Source of the DNA: Chryseobacterium sp. E1
GTDB taxonomy: Bacteria > Bacteroidota > Bacteroidia > Flavobacteriales > Weeksellaceae
DNA length: 64,000 nucleotides
Assembly: GCA_019203745.1 (NCBI GenBank)
Contig: CP078104.1
Location: 1,834,501 to 1,898,500, forward strand
Direction: 5' to 3'
The position numbers and the translations under genes were made by a program. The notes below the pieces were generated by a model. It was not told the DNA's origin. It saw nothing but the letters and a program-made list of their open reading frames with translations, and made no database searches. Each line of letters starts with the position of its first letter. Position 1 is the first letter of the stretch. Shown here piece after piece: positions 20,503-30,660 of the stretch.

Positions 20503-21323
20503 TTATTTTCTTTTAGATACGATGTAACGGTTAGACACTTTGTTTTTCTTTCTAGTTTTGTAACCTTTAGCCGGTTTACCGTTTCTAGATCTTGGGTGAC
20601 CTCCTGAAGAACGTCCTTCACCACCACCCATTGGGTGATCTACCGGGTTCATTACAACCGCTCTTGTTCTTGGTCTTCTACCTAACCATCTGCTTCTACC
20701 AGCCTTACCTGATACAGTTAATTGGTGATCTGAGTTGGAAACTGATCCAATCATTGCCATACATTCAGTAAGGATCATTCTTGATTCTCCTGAAGGTAAT
20801 TTGATGATTGCATACTTACCATCTCTAGACGTCAATTGAGCTGAAGAACCAGCACTTCTTGCTAAAATTGCACCTTGACCAGGCTTCATTTCAACACAAG
20901 AAATCACAGTACCTAATGGAATGTTTTTCAACTTCATTGCGTTCCCTACATTCGGTTCTACGCTTTCACCAGAAATTACTTTCTGATCAACTTTGATACC
21001 GTTTGGAGCGATGATATATCTCTTCTCTCCGTCAGCATACTCTAATAAAGCGATAAATGCAGTTCTGTTTGGATCGTATTCTACAGTTTTACAGTGGCTT
21101 CAACGTTTGCTTTGTTTCTTTTGAAGTCAATAATTCTGTATTTCTTTTTGTGTCCACCTCCGGTGTAACGCATGGTCATTTTACCTGTTTGGTTACGTCC
21201 ACCTGACTTTTTAATACCAACTGTCAGAGATTTCTCTGGCTTGTTAGTAGTAATTTCCTCAAAATTGTTTACAATTCTGAATCTCTGTCCCGGGGTGATA
21301 GGTTTTAATTTTCTAACAGACAT
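20503..21323 (-). CDS. rplB: 50S ribosomal protein L2
   Basis: Peptidyl-transferase-centre protein. Begins [20 protein letters not shown], with [20 protein letters not shown] and [20 protein letters not shown]. The frame breaks at an A run near 21087. The remainder includes [60 protein letters not shown] and the catalytic-region loop [20 protein letters not shown] containing the conserved His. About 273 residues restored. Confidence 0.97.
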
Positions 21324-21345
21324 TACTATTATTTATAATTAATAA

Positions 21346-21635
21346 TTAATTTACAGCAAAAATATCGATAACCTCACCTTCAGCAAGTTTGATTACCGCT
21401 TTTTTCAATTTGTTTGTCTTTCCTACTTGAAGACCTTTTTAGTGTACTTTGAAGAAACCTTCGGAGCATAAATCATTGTGTTAACGTCTGCTACTTTTAC
21501 ACCGTAAGCTGCTTCAACAGCTTTTTTGATCTCGATCTTATTCGCCTTAGGGTTTACTAAGAAAGAATAAGTACCTCTTAAATCTGTAAGGTAGTTAGCC
21601 TTTTCTGAAATAACTGGTTTAATAATAACTGACAT
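21346..21635 (-). CDS. rplW: 50S ribosomal protein L23
   Basis: Exit-tunnel protein and docking site for trigger factor and SRP. Begins MSVIIKPVISEKANYLTDLR, then YSFLVNPKANKIEIKKAVEA and YGVKVADVNTMIYAPKVSSK. A T run at about 21434-21439 breaks the frame. The end restores as KKGLQVGKTNKLKKAVIKLA and EGEVIDIFAVN. 96 residues. Confidence 0.95.
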
Positions 21636-21638
21636 GAC

Positions 21639-22267
21639 TTATTTCTTTAAATTTTCCTGGAATTTTTCAACTGCACCTTCTAAGAAAATGATCTCACCAG
21701 CGTTTACTAAATCGTAAGAACTGATCTCGTTGAAGTTCATTACTTTAGTTTTAGGTAAGTTTCTTGAAGATAAATACACATTCTTGTTAGCTTCAGGAAG
21801 AACGAATAAAGATTTTTTACCGTTAAGTTCCAATGCATTCAATACATTGATAAAATCTTTAGTCTTAGGAGCACCAAAGCTCAAATCTTCTAAAACTTTA
21901 ATGCTGTTGTCTCTCATTTTCTGAGATAAAACAGATTTTTTAGCTAATCTCTTAAGAGCTTTGTTCAATTTGAATCTGTAGTCTCTTGGTTTTGGTCCGA
22001 ATACTCTACCTCCACCTCTGAATACTGGAGATTTGATATCACCGTATCTAGCAGATCCTGATCCTTTTTGCTTCTTAAGCTTTTTAGTAGAAGCAGTAAT
22101 TTCCTTCTTTCTTTTGCTTTATGAGTTCCTTGTCTTTGTGCAGCAAGGTACTGTTTAACTTCTAAGTAAACCGCGTGCTGATTTGGCTCAATTCCGAATA
22201 CTGTTTCGTCTAGAGCTACTTTTCTTCCGGTCTCTTTTCCTGATGTATTTAATACTACTAGTTCCAT
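21639..22267 (-). CDS. rplD: 50S ribosomal protein L4
   Basis: Exit-tunnel protein. Begins [20 protein letters not shown], with [20 protein letters not shown] and [20 protein letters not shown]. One break near 22108 in the A/G stretch. The restored frame gives [40 protein letters not shown], then a C-terminal half ending EKFQENLKK. About 209 residues. Autoregulation of the S10 operon by L4 is known in gamma-proteobacteria only. Confidence 0.96.
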
Positions 22268-22882
22268 TTTCTGATAATTACATAAGAATTTTTAGCTCCC
22301 GGAACAGCACCTTTTACTACTAAAAGATTTTGTTCTTGATCAACTTTTAACACTTGAAGGTTCTGAACAGTCACCTGCTCACCTCCCATTCTTCCAGCCA
22401 TTCTCATCCCTTTGAATACTCTTGAAGGGTCTGAACCAGCACCGATAGAACCTGGAGCTCTAAGTCTGTTGTGCTGACCATGAGTTGCCTGCATTACACC
22501 TCCAAATCCGTGTCTCTTAACAACACCCTGGAAGCCTTTACCTTTTGAAGTTCCTGTTACGTCAACAAATTCTCCTTCAGAGAACAAATCAACTTTTACT
22601 TCTTCTCCTACTTTTACTTCATCAACGAATTCTCTGTAGAATTCTACCAATTTAGCTTTAGGAGCAGAACCAGCCTTTTAAAATGACCAGCTAACGCTTT
22701 ACCAACGTTCTTCTCACTCTTGTCATCGAAACCTAATTGAACAGCTTTATAACCGTCTTTTTCTAAGGTTCTGACCTGTAAAACCGAGCATGGACCAGCT
22801 TGAATAACTGTACAAGGAATGTTTTCCCTTCTTCGTTAAACAAAGATGTCATACCGATTTTTTTACCAATAATACCTGACAT
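22258..22882 (-). CDS. rplC: 50S ribosomal protein L3
   Basis: First gene of this operon. Begins [20 protein letters not shown], then [40 protein letters not shown] and the conserved loop [20 protein letters not shown] near the peptidyl-transferase centre, ending [10 protein letters not shown]. Breaks near 22825 and 22680, both A-run losses. About 207 residues. Its stop overlaps the rplD start. rpsJ, which normally precedes it, is 21.8 kb away. Confidence 0.96.
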
Positions 22883-22960
22883 TGTTTATATTATAATAAA
22901 ATTTATCCTTTATTTTTTCCATTTTCCGGGAGTCTGAAGTGATTTCTAATTCTGATATAG

Positions 22961-22988
22961 GCACACTACGCTCCTAAAATGAGTGTGC
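22961..22988 (-). promoter_or_regulatory. Leader hairpin at the start of the rplC transcript
   Basis: Minus-strand GCACACT (22988-22982) pairs with AGTGTGC (22967-22961) across a 14-base loop containing TAGGAGCG. It begins directly behind the -7 element, so it would form the 5' end of the mRNA about 80 bases ahead of rplC. A 5'-terminal stem may protect the long ribosomal mRNA or serve as a regulatory leader. Confidence 0.5.
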
Positions 22989-23018
22989 AAATTTATGAAT
23001 AATTTTGTAACTGGCAAA
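22988..23018 (-). promoter_or_regulatory. rplC operon promoter, Bacteroidota type
   Basis: On the minus strand TTTG (23018-23015) and a perfect TAnnTTTG element TAAATTTG (22995-22988) are separated by 19 bases. This fits the Bacteroidota primary sigma factor consensus and explains how the S10-spc-alpha genes are expressed although cut off from the str operon. Confidence 0.75.
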
Positions 23019-23269
23019 TATTTCAATTAAAATATTTTGATTTTTAATCATTTAGATCATTTTTGAAAACAAAACAGGTTTTGAAAAAACGGATCAGATA
23101 TAAAAACAGTCTTTTCACTTCAATTGTCAATCCTCACTATTCAAAGTCAACAGCAAGAATCAAATAAAATGCCATAACTATTGGATAATGAAACATTTTC
23201 AATATATCACGTCAAAAAAAATGACAGCTACAAGACCGGACATTATGACACCGCCATTATATTCAAATA

Positions 23270-23299
23270 AAAAAACCTTATGAGAGCATAAGGTTTTAT
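23270..23299 (-). terminator. Terminator behind GLPGLI gene
   Basis: Stem AAAACCTTAT (23272-23281) with ATAAGGTTTT (23288-23297), loop GAGAGC. On the minus strand it runs into TTTTTTTATTTG. Ends the small-peptide/GLPGLI transcript. Confidence 0.8.
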
Positions 23300-23323
23300 A
23301 TTTTCAATACTTCATGTTACAGA

Positions 23324-24138
23324 CTACGGAACCAGTTCTATAGGATTATTACGTTTTTTCAGTTTTCTTTTACCTGATTCTCGGCATCAGAACTAAGATT
23401 GAATCCACTTTTGGACATTTCAAGAATAATATTATCCTGACTGTTCTTTAATGCTTTATAATAATCTGCTTTTGCAATCTTTTTTCCGCCTAGTCTTCTT
23501 TCCGATATCCACAACGGTTTTTCGTCAGCCAGATTTTTATAACTGATCAGCTCAAATTTATAATGTTTTTTATCATCCTCCATTTCAACAATCAGCCCTG
23601 GTAATCCATAAAATTTATAAGGACCATCCGAAACCGGAATATCATTCGTAAACCAGGCTTTATAATTACGTCCTCCATATTTAAGAAGTGCCGCCTGGCA
23701 GTTGAGATCACCAATCTTCTTCTTTTGATCAGTGATCATCCATTTGAACCCCGGACTTTCTTCGTATAAAAAATCAGCCCTTATTATTTTGTCATAAAAT
23801 TCTATTGTATTCTTACTTTGGTCTTTAACAATCCTGAAAGCAAAGTCAGTCTTCGGAATATTCCCCAGGTTAAGATTAGCAACTGAAGATCTATTATTGA
23901 TCAGATCTGTTGTAATAGAATCTCTTTTGTATGAATTCAAACTCATAAACTGTGATTTCTGTTTTCCTCTTTGCAATATAAAATATTCCTGCCCTATGTT
24001 TTCCTTATCCAATGAATCCCGCTGGCTTGTCAGCAAATAAACATACTGAGATTTCACCACATCTAAATTAACAGCCTTCTGACCACTCGCATAACTGAAC
24101 AGCAATAAAGACAAAAATATAATTCCAAGTTTCTGCAT
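23324..24138 (-). CDS. GLPGLI family secreted protein
   Basis: Signal peptide MQKLGIIFLSLLLFSYASGQ. The family signature is in KFYGLPGLIVEMEDD, with the usual upstream NCQAALLKYGGRNYKAWFTN and DIPVSDGPYKF, and the C-terminal end KRNNPIELVP. That end is reached only after restoring an A near 23361 (ENQVK-RKLKKRNNPIE), which moves the stop to 23324. About 270 residues. GLPGLI proteins are abundant in Flavobacteriia and have no known function; a role in the cell envelope or peptide export is speculative. It is 69 bases behind a gene for a small secreted Cys peptide, probably its operon partner. Confidence 0.9.
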
Positions 24139-24207
24139 AAAAACATCAATTTTAATTAATAAAAAGAGGATACGAAATCCTCTTTGTATACGTTATTTTA
24201 TCAATAA

Positions 24208-24456
24208 TTAAGGACACAGTAATGCGTCAGCTACAAGAACAACATCTATAATATCTCCCAGAGTTTCTCCACAAGCTGTACCTTGAATCCCACAGGAAAG
24301 TGTTGCAGGAACACAGGCAGCAGCCGCTTTTGTCACCTCAGGAGCTTCCGCTTCTACTACAGGTGTACTTTCTGTAATTTCAACTTCAGGAGCGATTGTG
24401 TTTGCACTCATCAGACCAGCAACCATCAATGTTGCTACTAAGAATAATTTTTTCAT
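24208..24456 (-). CDS. Small secreted Cys-containing peptide
   Basis: 82 residues, intact. A signal peptide (MKKLFLVATLMVAGLMSANT) is followed by an acidic segment (APEVEITESTPVVEAEAPEV) and a C-terminal part with four Cys (CVPATLSCGIQGTACG ... ALLCP). The layout of leader, acidic pro-region and Cys-rich end resembles secreted peptide precursors, but I recognise no family. First gene of an operon with the GLPGLI protein. Confidence 0.75.
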   Translation of the reverse strand: MKKLFLVATLMVAGLMSANTIAPEVEITESTPVVEAEAPEVTKAAAACVPATLSCGIQGTACGETLGDIIDVVLVADALLCP

Positions 24457-24620
24457 GGTAATATTTTTTAGTTTTTAACTTCACTAAGTAATGAATAAAA
24501 AGACAAATAACCAAATTTCTATCAATAAAATTCATAAATAAATATCAAAAACACAAACAATACAACCAATTGATAAATATTTACCAAAACACATTCAACC
24601 CTCTACATCAATACCAATGG

Positions 24621-25379
24621 TCATTTCATCACATTAACTCCAATTTCTTCAAGCTTAGCCTGATCTTCAGCTGTGATACCATCATCCGTAATCAGATAAT
24701 CCACCTGATCCAGTGAAGCAATTTTACCGAAACCTTTTTTATTTAATTTGGAAGAATCTGCAAGAACCACAGTTTTATCTGAACACTCAATCATCACCTG
24801 ATTAAGATGCGCTTCGGCAGCATTGGAAGTACTGATACCAAATTCGAGATCAATTCCGTCTACCCCAGAAAAAGCTTATTGCAGGAAAACTGTTTGAGAA
24901 TTCCTTCCGAAATAGACCCCACAATGGAAGTAGAGCTTTTCCTCACTTCACCTCCCAACTGAATGACATTAATATTAGGATTATTGCAAAGTTCAATAGC
25001 TACCCTCAACGAAGAAGTCAGAACGGTAAGCGGGCCAAAGCTCATCAGCATTCTTGCCAGATAGTGCATCGTAGTTCCGGATGCCAGTATGATACAGTCA
25101 TTCTCATGAATCAACGTAAGAGCAGCCTTAGCAATTGCCTGTTTTGCATCTACATTGATATTTTCTTTTTCCCCACATTTTTTTCATAAGCATATCTTAC
25201 CTGCTTACTTGCTCCCCATGATTCCTGAAAAGAAGCCCCAAACTTTCGAGATAGTTCAAATCCTTTCGGATCGTAACCGAAGAAACATTTAATTTTTCAC
25301 ACAAATCCTGAACAAGAACGTGACCTTTTTCATCCAGCTCTTTCAATATTTCATCATGCCTTGGAATTAGCTTTTCCAT
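24621..25379 (-). CDS. glpR: DeoR-family regulator, probable glycerol repressor
   Basis: N-terminal DeoR helix-turn-helix: IPRHDEILKELDEKGHVLVQ, DLCEKLNVSSVTIRKDLNYL, ESLGLLFRNHGGA. The sugar-isomerase-like effector domain has IHENDCIILASGTTMHYLAR, LTSSLRVAIELCNNPNINVI, QLGGEVRKSSTSIVGSISEG and LFLGVDGIDLEFGISTSNAA. Three single-base losses, near 25206, 25172 and 24870. About 252 residues. Divergent from glpDKF, which it most probably represses with glycerol 3-phosphate as inducer; that is inferred from family and position. Tandem repeats at the glpD start are the likely binding site. Confidence 0.87.
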
Positions 25380-25527
25380 TTTATTTGTTTCCTCAAAAAT
25401 ACCGCTTTTTTTTATATCTGCATTTTTATTGTTTGGATAAGAATACAGGTAATCCCATCATCTTCAATCATAAAGGCAATTGTAAATCATAAGTATACCC
25501 AATTTTAAAATTTCATTTATTTTCTTT

Positions 25528-25555
25528 TTGCTTTCATTTTTAATTCATATATTTG
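25528..25555 (+). promoter_or_regulatory. glpDKF promoter, Bacteroidota type
   Basis: TTG (25528-25530) and a perfect TAnnTTTG element TATATTTG (25548-25555) with a 17-base spacer, 25 bases ahead of the glpD start. The repeats in the next entry begin immediately behind it. Confidence 0.75.
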
Positions 25556-25556
25556 A

Positions 25557-25594
25557 AAACGAAACATAAACGAAACATTTATGAAACGAAACGA
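25557..25594 (+). promoter_or_regulatory. Tandem 11-base repeats, likely GlpR operator
   Basis: AAACGAAACAT occurs twice without gap (25557-25567, 25568-25578) and a third, near-identical unit AAACGAAACGA lies at 25584-25594, inside the first codons of glpD. Read on the other strand this is TTTCGTTTATGTTTCGTTT, like the TTTCRTTTYRTTTY type of site bound by other DeoR-family repressors. The place, between the -7 element and the start codon, suits repression. Confidence 0.65.
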
Positions 25595-27175
25595 AGAACT
25601 CAGTAAATTAACCAATGTAAAGGAATGGGACTTTATTGTCATAGGAGGAGGAGCCAGTGGTTTAGGTTCAGCATTAGACGCAGTAAGCAGAGGATTCAAA
25701 ACTTTATTGCTTGAATCTCATGACTTTGCGAAAGCAACATCCAGCAGAAGTACCAAACTGGTACATGGCGGAGTAAGATATCTTGCCCAGGGAGATGTCG
25801 GTTTGGTGAAAGAAGCATTAAAGGAAAGAGGGCTATTGGCAAAAACGCAGCCCATATCGTAAAAAACCAGTCTTTCATTATTCCTAATTACACCTGGTGG
25901 GGCGGAATTTATTATAAAATAGGATTGTCTGTTTACGATTTCCTTGCCGGAAAATTAAGTTTGGGTAAGACAAAATATATCAGCAAATCGAAAACCGTTG
26001 AAAAGCTTCCGACTATTGAACAAAATCATTTGATGAGTGGAGTTGTTTACCAGGACGGGCAATTTGACGACGCAAGATTAGCCGTTAACTTAACCCAGAC
26101 TATTATTGAAAAAGGTGGAACTGCAATCAATTATATGAAAGTGGTTGGCCTTTTAAAAAATGATTCCGGCAAGATCATCGGAGTTACAGCTGAAGATCAG
26201 TTTAACCGGCAGCAGTATCAGATTCACGGAAATGTTGTCATCAATGCAACAGGGTATTTACCAATGATATTCTTAATATGAACAATCCTAAGCATGGTAA
26301 ACTTGTAGTACCAAGCCAGGAATTCACCTTGTACTGGATAAATCTTTTCTGAAGAGCGATGATGCCATTATGATCCCGAAAACCTCAGACGGCAGGGTCC
26401 TGTTTGTTGTTCCATGGCATGACAGAGCTTTGGTAGGAACTACGGATACCCTTCTTAAAGATGAAAGTTTTGAGCCCCGTGCTTTGGAGGAAGAGATCAG
26501 TTTCGTTTTAAATACCGCAAGACAGTATCTGGCTAAAAAACCAACCCGCGAGGATGTAAAATCTGTATTCGCCGGACTTCGCCCCTTGCAGCACCTAAAG
26601 ACGGAAGCAAAAACACTAAAGAAGTTTCCCGAAGCCACAAAGTGATCACCTCTCCTACCGGACTGGTTTCCATCATCGGAGGAAAATGGACAACCTACCG
26701 AAAAATGGCTGAAGATACAGTAAACGAAGCCATGAAAATTCACAGACTGGGAAATACTCCTTCTAAAACAGAGCATCTTTCTATTCATGGAAATGTAAAA
26801 CCTGAACAGGTAGACAGAACGAACCACCTGTACGTTTACGGATCTGATATCCCGGCCATCAAAGCTTTACAGGATAGCAACCCACGCTATGCCCAAAAGA
26901 TTCATCCGGATCATCCGTTTACTGTGGCGGAAGTTGTATGGGCAGCAAGAAATGAAATGGCAGAAACCGTTGAGGATATTCTGGCAAGAAGAGTACGTCT
27001 TCTATTCCTGGATGCAAGAGCTGCAATAGACAGCGCCCATTACGTAGCAAAAATCATTGCTGAAGAAAAAGGACATCCTGAAGAATGGGCCCAAAAGCAG
27101 GAAAGCGAATTCATTGATCTGGCAAGAGGTTATTTATTAACACCTTATTCACCGAAAGTCATTAACCTAAATTAA
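25581..27175 (+). CDS. glpD: FAD glycerol-3-phosphate dehydrogenase
   Basis: Membrane-associated flavoenzyme that oxidises glycerol 3-phosphate to dihydroxyacetone phosphate and feeds electrons to quinones. It shows the FAD-binding [20 protein letters not shown], the family stretch [20 protein letters not shown], then [42 protein letters not shown] and [20 protein letters not shown]. The C-terminal domain has [20 protein letters not shown]. Four single-base losses near 25850, 26250, 26318 and 26605. About 530 residues restored. First gene of glpDKF. Confidence 0.95.
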
Positions 27176-27188
27176 CACTCTATATAAT

Positions 27189-28685
27189 ATGAATGAAAAA
27201 TTAATTCTCGCTTTAGACCAGGGAACAACTTCCTCCAGAGCGATTCTATTCAACCACAGCGGAGAAATAAAATATCTGTCTCAGAAAGACTTCAGACAAA
27301 TCTTTCCTACCCCGGGATGGGTAGAGCACGACCCGAATGAGATCTGGTCATCACAAATCTCCGTAGCAGCAGAAATCATAGCAAAAGCAGGAATCTCAGG
27401 CTTGGAAGTAGCCGCTATCGGTATTACCAACCAGCGTGAAACTACAATTGTCTGGGACAAAGAAACCGGAGAACCTATCTACAATGCCATCGTATGGCAG
27501 GACAGGAGAACATCAAAATATTGTGATGAACTGAAAGAACAGGGACATGCTGAAAAAATAAAAGAAAAAACCGGACTTGTACTTGACGCTTACTTCTCAG
27601 CTACAAAACTAAAGTGGATTCTCGATAATGTAGAAGGAGCAAGAGAAAAAGCGGAAGCCGGAAAATTATGCTTTGGAACGGTTGACACCTGGCTGGTATG
27701 GAAACTGACCCGTGGTAAAATGTTTATTACCGATGTATCTAATGCCAGCAGAACCATGCTTCTGAACATTCACTCCCTTGAGTGGGATAATGATTTGCTG
27801 GAATTATTCAATATTCCGAAAGCAATTCTTCCTGAAGTAAAGCAAAGCAGTGAAGTATACGGAGAAACAGCCACTACCCTGTTCTCTACTAAAATTCCGA
27901 TTGCAGGAATCGCAGGAGATCAGCAGGCAGCCTTATTCGGGCAGATGTGTACCTCTCCGGGAATGGTAAAGAATACCTATGGAACGGGATGTTTCTTATT
28001 GATGAATACAGGAAAAGAAGCCGTCTCTTCTAAAAACAACCTTCTGACTACTGTGGCATGGAAGATCAATGGTGAAGTTAATTACGCATTAGAAGGAAGT
28101 GTATTTGTAGGCGGAGCAGCTATTCAGTGGCTGAGAGATGGGCTTAAATTAATTGACTCTTCTGAACAGGTGAATGAATTGGCAGCATCTGTTGAAGATA
28201 ACGGCGGTGTTTATTTTGTTCCGGCTCTTACAGGGCTGGGAGCTCCTCACTGGGATCAGTATGCAAGGGGAACCGTGGTGGGAATTACAAGAGGAACCAC
28301 AGACGGACATATTGCCAGAGCTACTCTGGAAGGAATCGCATTCCAGGTGTATGATATTGTGAAGGCTATGGAGGCGGATTCAGGAAGAGAAAGCCTTGAA
28401 CTGAGAGTAGATGGTGGTGCTTCGGCCAGTGACCTGCTCATGCAGATCCAATCTGACCTGTTCGGCTTTAAAATCACAAGACCAAAAACGTTGGAAACTA
28501 CAGCCCTTGGTGCGGCTTATCTTGCCGGTCTTGCTGTAGGATACTGGAAAAGCATAGATGAAATACAGGCTCAATGGATCATAGACAAAGATTTCCATCC
28601 CAAACTGGAAAGGGAAAAGGTGGAAAAAATGGTACATCTATGGAACAGAGCTGTATCACGTTCTCAAAACTGGATCGAAGATTAA
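27189..28685 (+). CDS. glpK: Glycerol kinase
   Basis: Intact, 498 residues. FGGY-family kinase that phosphorylates glycerol. Landmarks: [20 protein letters not shown] (phosphate 1), [104 protein letters not shown] and [20 protein letters not shown]. 13 bases behind glpD and 23 ahead of glpF, so one operon. Confidence 0.98.
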   Translation: MNEKLILALDQGTTSSRAILFNHSGEIKYLSQKDFRQIFPTPGWVEHDPNEIWSSQISVAAEIIAKAGISGLEVAAIGITNQRETTIVWDKETGEPIYNAIVWQDRRTSKYCDELKEQGHAEKIKEKTGLVLDAYFSATKLKWILDNVEGAREKAEAGKLCFGTVDTWLVWKLTRGKMFITDVSNASRTMLLNIHSLEWDNDLLELFNIPKAILPEVKQSSEVYGETATTLFSTKIPIAGIAGDQQAALFGQMCTSPGMVKNTYGTGCFLLMNTGKEAVSSKNNLLTTVAWKINGEVNYALEGSVFVGGAAIQWLRDGLKLIDSSEQVNELAASVEDNGGVYFVPALTGLGAPHWDQYARGTVVGITRGTTDGHIARATLEGIAFQVYDIVKAMEADSGRESLELRVDGGASASDLLMQIQSDLFGFKITRPKTLETTALGAAYLAGLAVGYWKSIDEIQAQWIIDKDFHPKLEREKVEKMVHLWNRAVSRSQNWIED

Positions 28686-28708
28686 CTCCTGACCTTAAAA
28701 AAACTCAT

Positions 28709-29440
28709 ATGACACCATTTATCGCAGAATTAATAGGTACAGCACTTCTTATTTTATTAGGAAACGGCGTTGTAGCAAATGTTGTATTAAAAGATACCAA
28801 AGGAAATAATTCAGGCTGGATTGTAATTACCACTGCATGGGCACTGGCCGTTTTTATCGGGGTAACTGTTGCAGGGCCTGTAAGCGGGGCACACCTGAAC
28901 CCGGCTGTAACCATTGGCCTGGCAACGGCGGGAAAATTCTCCTGGGACCTTGTTCCTTCTTACATCGCAGCCCAGATGATGGGTGGGATGATAGGCGCAT
29001 TTCTGGTATGGCTGTTTCATAAGGATCATTTTGCAGTTACAGAAGATGAAGGAGCCAAACTGGCCTGTTTCAGCACCGGCCCTGCCATCAGAAAAACATC
29101 ATCCAATCTTATCAGTGAAATTATTGGGACGTTTGTTCTGGTATTTGTGATCTTTTATTTTTCAGATCCCAGCATTTCACTTCATGCAGATCCGTCAGCG
29201 AAAGTAGGGCTTGGTTCTGTAGGAGCCATTCCGGTTACCTTCCTTGTCTGGGCAATCGGACTATCTTTAGGAGGAACTACGGGATATGCCATCAATCCGG
29301 CAAGAGATCTCGCTCCAAGAATCATGCATGCTATTTCTCCTGTAAAAGGCAGCAGCGACTGGAGATATGCATGGATTCCCGTAATAGGACCTGTAACAGG
29401 AGCTGTTATCGCCGCTCTTTTATATGGATGTTTAAGCTAA
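28709..29440 (+). CDS. glpF: Glycerol uptake facilitator (aquaglyceroporin)
   Basis: MIP-family channel, 243 residues from MTPFIAELIGTALLILL. This ATG is chosen because it matches the family start; an upstream in-frame extension would overlap glpK. Six helices and both NPA boxes are present: GAHLNPAVTIG (NPA at 64-66) and GYAINPARDLAPR (NPA at 196-198, with the RD of glycerol-type channels). Completes the glycerol uptake and oxidation pathway with glpK and glpD. Confidence 0.96.
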   Translation: MTPFIAELIGTALLILLGNGVVANVVLKDTKGNNSGWIVITTAWALAVFIGVTVAGPVSGAHLNPAVTIGLATAGKFSWDLVPSYIAAQMMGGMIGAFLVWLFHKDHFAVTEDEGAKLACFSTGPAIRKTSSNLISEIIGTFVLVFVIFYFSDPSISLHADPSAKVGLGSVGAIPVTFLVWAIGLSLGGTTGYAINPARDLAPRIMHAISPVKGSSDWRYAWIPVIGPVTGAVIAALLYGCLS

Positions 29441-29462
29441 AAATTTAGATTATTTAACGCAA

Positions 29463-29491
29463 AAGCCTTATGAGACAAATCGATAAGGCTT
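29463..29491 (+). terminator. Hairpin behind glpF
   Basis: Stem AAGCCTTAT / ATAAGGCTT with an 11-base loop, 22 bases after glpF. The tail is CCATTTAAAC and not a T run, so termination may be partial and the next gene could be read from the glp promoter. Confidence 0.45.
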
Positions 29492-29567
29492 CCATTTAAA
29501 CGCTTTGCAAGTCATGGCGTGGTGGGTTTTGCGTATTGAATTCATATTTAACTAAAAAAGAATGCAA

Positions 29568-30375
29568 ATGATGAAAATCTTTAAGGCAATTTTCCTGATG
29601 GTATTAGGCACAGGAAGATTATTTTCTCAGGAAAGCGGTGAAGGCAAACAAACCAAAGAAAGCAGGCTTGACTTTACTGCCAATATCCAGAACAATCACT
29701 TGTGGAGAGGACTGATCATTACAGATAAGCCTGTGGTCATGGGAAACCTCTCTTATGCACTGGATGCAGAAAAGAAATGGAAAGTAGGGATCTGGGAGCT
29801 TCTGCTCTTGCCGATGACAAGGACAACACCCACTATAAAGAGATCAATTATTATATCCAGTATTCTGACGGACGTTTTTATATCGGATTATGGGATCTTT
29901 ACAATTCAAGGAATATCAATACTGCAGTGGCGGCTGATGACATTTTCAGCTACTCTCAAAGAAGAACAGCCCATATCATTGATCTGAGGACCAATTATAC
30001 TTTCGGGCCTTCTTTTCCCATTAATATTGAAGCTGATATTATGCTATACGGAGGAGCCAATGCAGGAGAGGTTGTTCTGGAACCGGACGGAAGCTATAAA
30101 AGAACAGGTATTCTACCTATATTCAGGCAAGCTACCCTGTGATCAGTGGACAAAAGGTAAATCTGGATGCCTTCGTAGGTGCAGGATTTTCATTGAATGG
30201 CAACACTTTTTTATATGGCAATGGAAAAAATAATTTTGACATCGTCAATGTAGGTGTAAAAGCCGGAAAGGTTATTAAAATCACAGACCACTACAGCTTA
30301 CCTGTTTCTATGATGGCCATGTGGAATCCTTCTAATAAGTACGCAAGGATCCAGCTGGCGGCGACTGTTTTTTAA
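29568..30375 (+). CDS. Outer-membrane beta-barrel-like protein behind glpF
   Basis: Signal peptide (MMKIFKAIFLMVLGTGRLFSQ), then alternating beta-strand sequence: LDFTANIQNNHLWRGLIITD, KEINYYIQYSDGRFYIGLWD, HIIDLRTNYTFGPSFPINIE, YIQASYPVISGQKVNLDAFV, SLPVSMMAMWNPSNKYARIQ. The WRGxxxxDKP start resembles the TIGR02001-type barrel family. Breaks near 29797 and 30112, both single-base losses. About 270 residues. By position it may be an outer-membrane channel for glycerol or glycerol esters, co-expressed with glpDKF through a weak hairpin; that role is an inference. Confidence 0.7.
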
Positions 30376-30399
30376 TTCTGCCTTAGCCGAATGATATAG

Positions 30400-30423
30400 A
30401 CCACTCCCCGGGAGTGGTTTTTG
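30400..30423 (+). terminator. Terminator, first copy of duplicated unit
   Basis: ACCACTCC / GGAGTGGT hairpin with CCG loop followed by TTTTTG. Ends the glp-associated transcript and marks the left end of a duplicated block. Confidence 0.8.
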
Positions 30424-30660
30424 TATATTGAAACCACCCCGTCAAATCATAGATCCCCCTCCGGCGGAAGGGAATGGTAATACAAATTGCAGATATTGAT
30501 TGTGATAGAAGTTTGATATTACAGATTTAACTTTAATCACCGGGATTTTACGGTTTACAGATTGGGTAAATATTTTTAATTTTGAAAAAAATTCATGAAA
30601 AAGATTTTCAGTTTACTCATTCTTTGCATCAGTATTTTATCTTTTGCACAGGTAAAGGCT
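30400..30660 (+). repeat. Direct repeat, copy 1 (terminator, promoter, leader)
   Basis: About 260 bases closely similar to 31021-31283. The unit holds a terminator hairpin, a shared segment with GTCAAATCATAG and AATACAAATTGCAGATATTG, a promoter region and the first 20 codons of a secreted protein (MKKIFSLLILCISILSFAQ in both). The paralogous coding parts behind it have diverged more. Confidence 0.85.

Larger units (their letters stand above)
22883..23323. other. Gene-free stretch ahead of rplC
   Basis: 441 bases between rplC and the GLPGLI gene. It holds the rplC leader with its hairpin (22961-22988), the rplC promoter (22988-23018) and, at the far end, the terminator of the GLPGLI gene (23270-23299). 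In 23040-23267 I see only AT-rich DNA with no convincing frame, RNA gene or repeat. Confidence 0.7.

Noticed and set aside
9101..22882. Ribosomal protein pseudogenes
   Set aside because: Each broken gene restores to a full-length, fully conserved protein with one or two added bases; such decay in single-copy essential genes is not credible.
28256..29029. Antisense frames across glpK and glpF
   Set aside because: Shadows of two clearly coding genes; composition is that of the reverse complement of conserved motifs.
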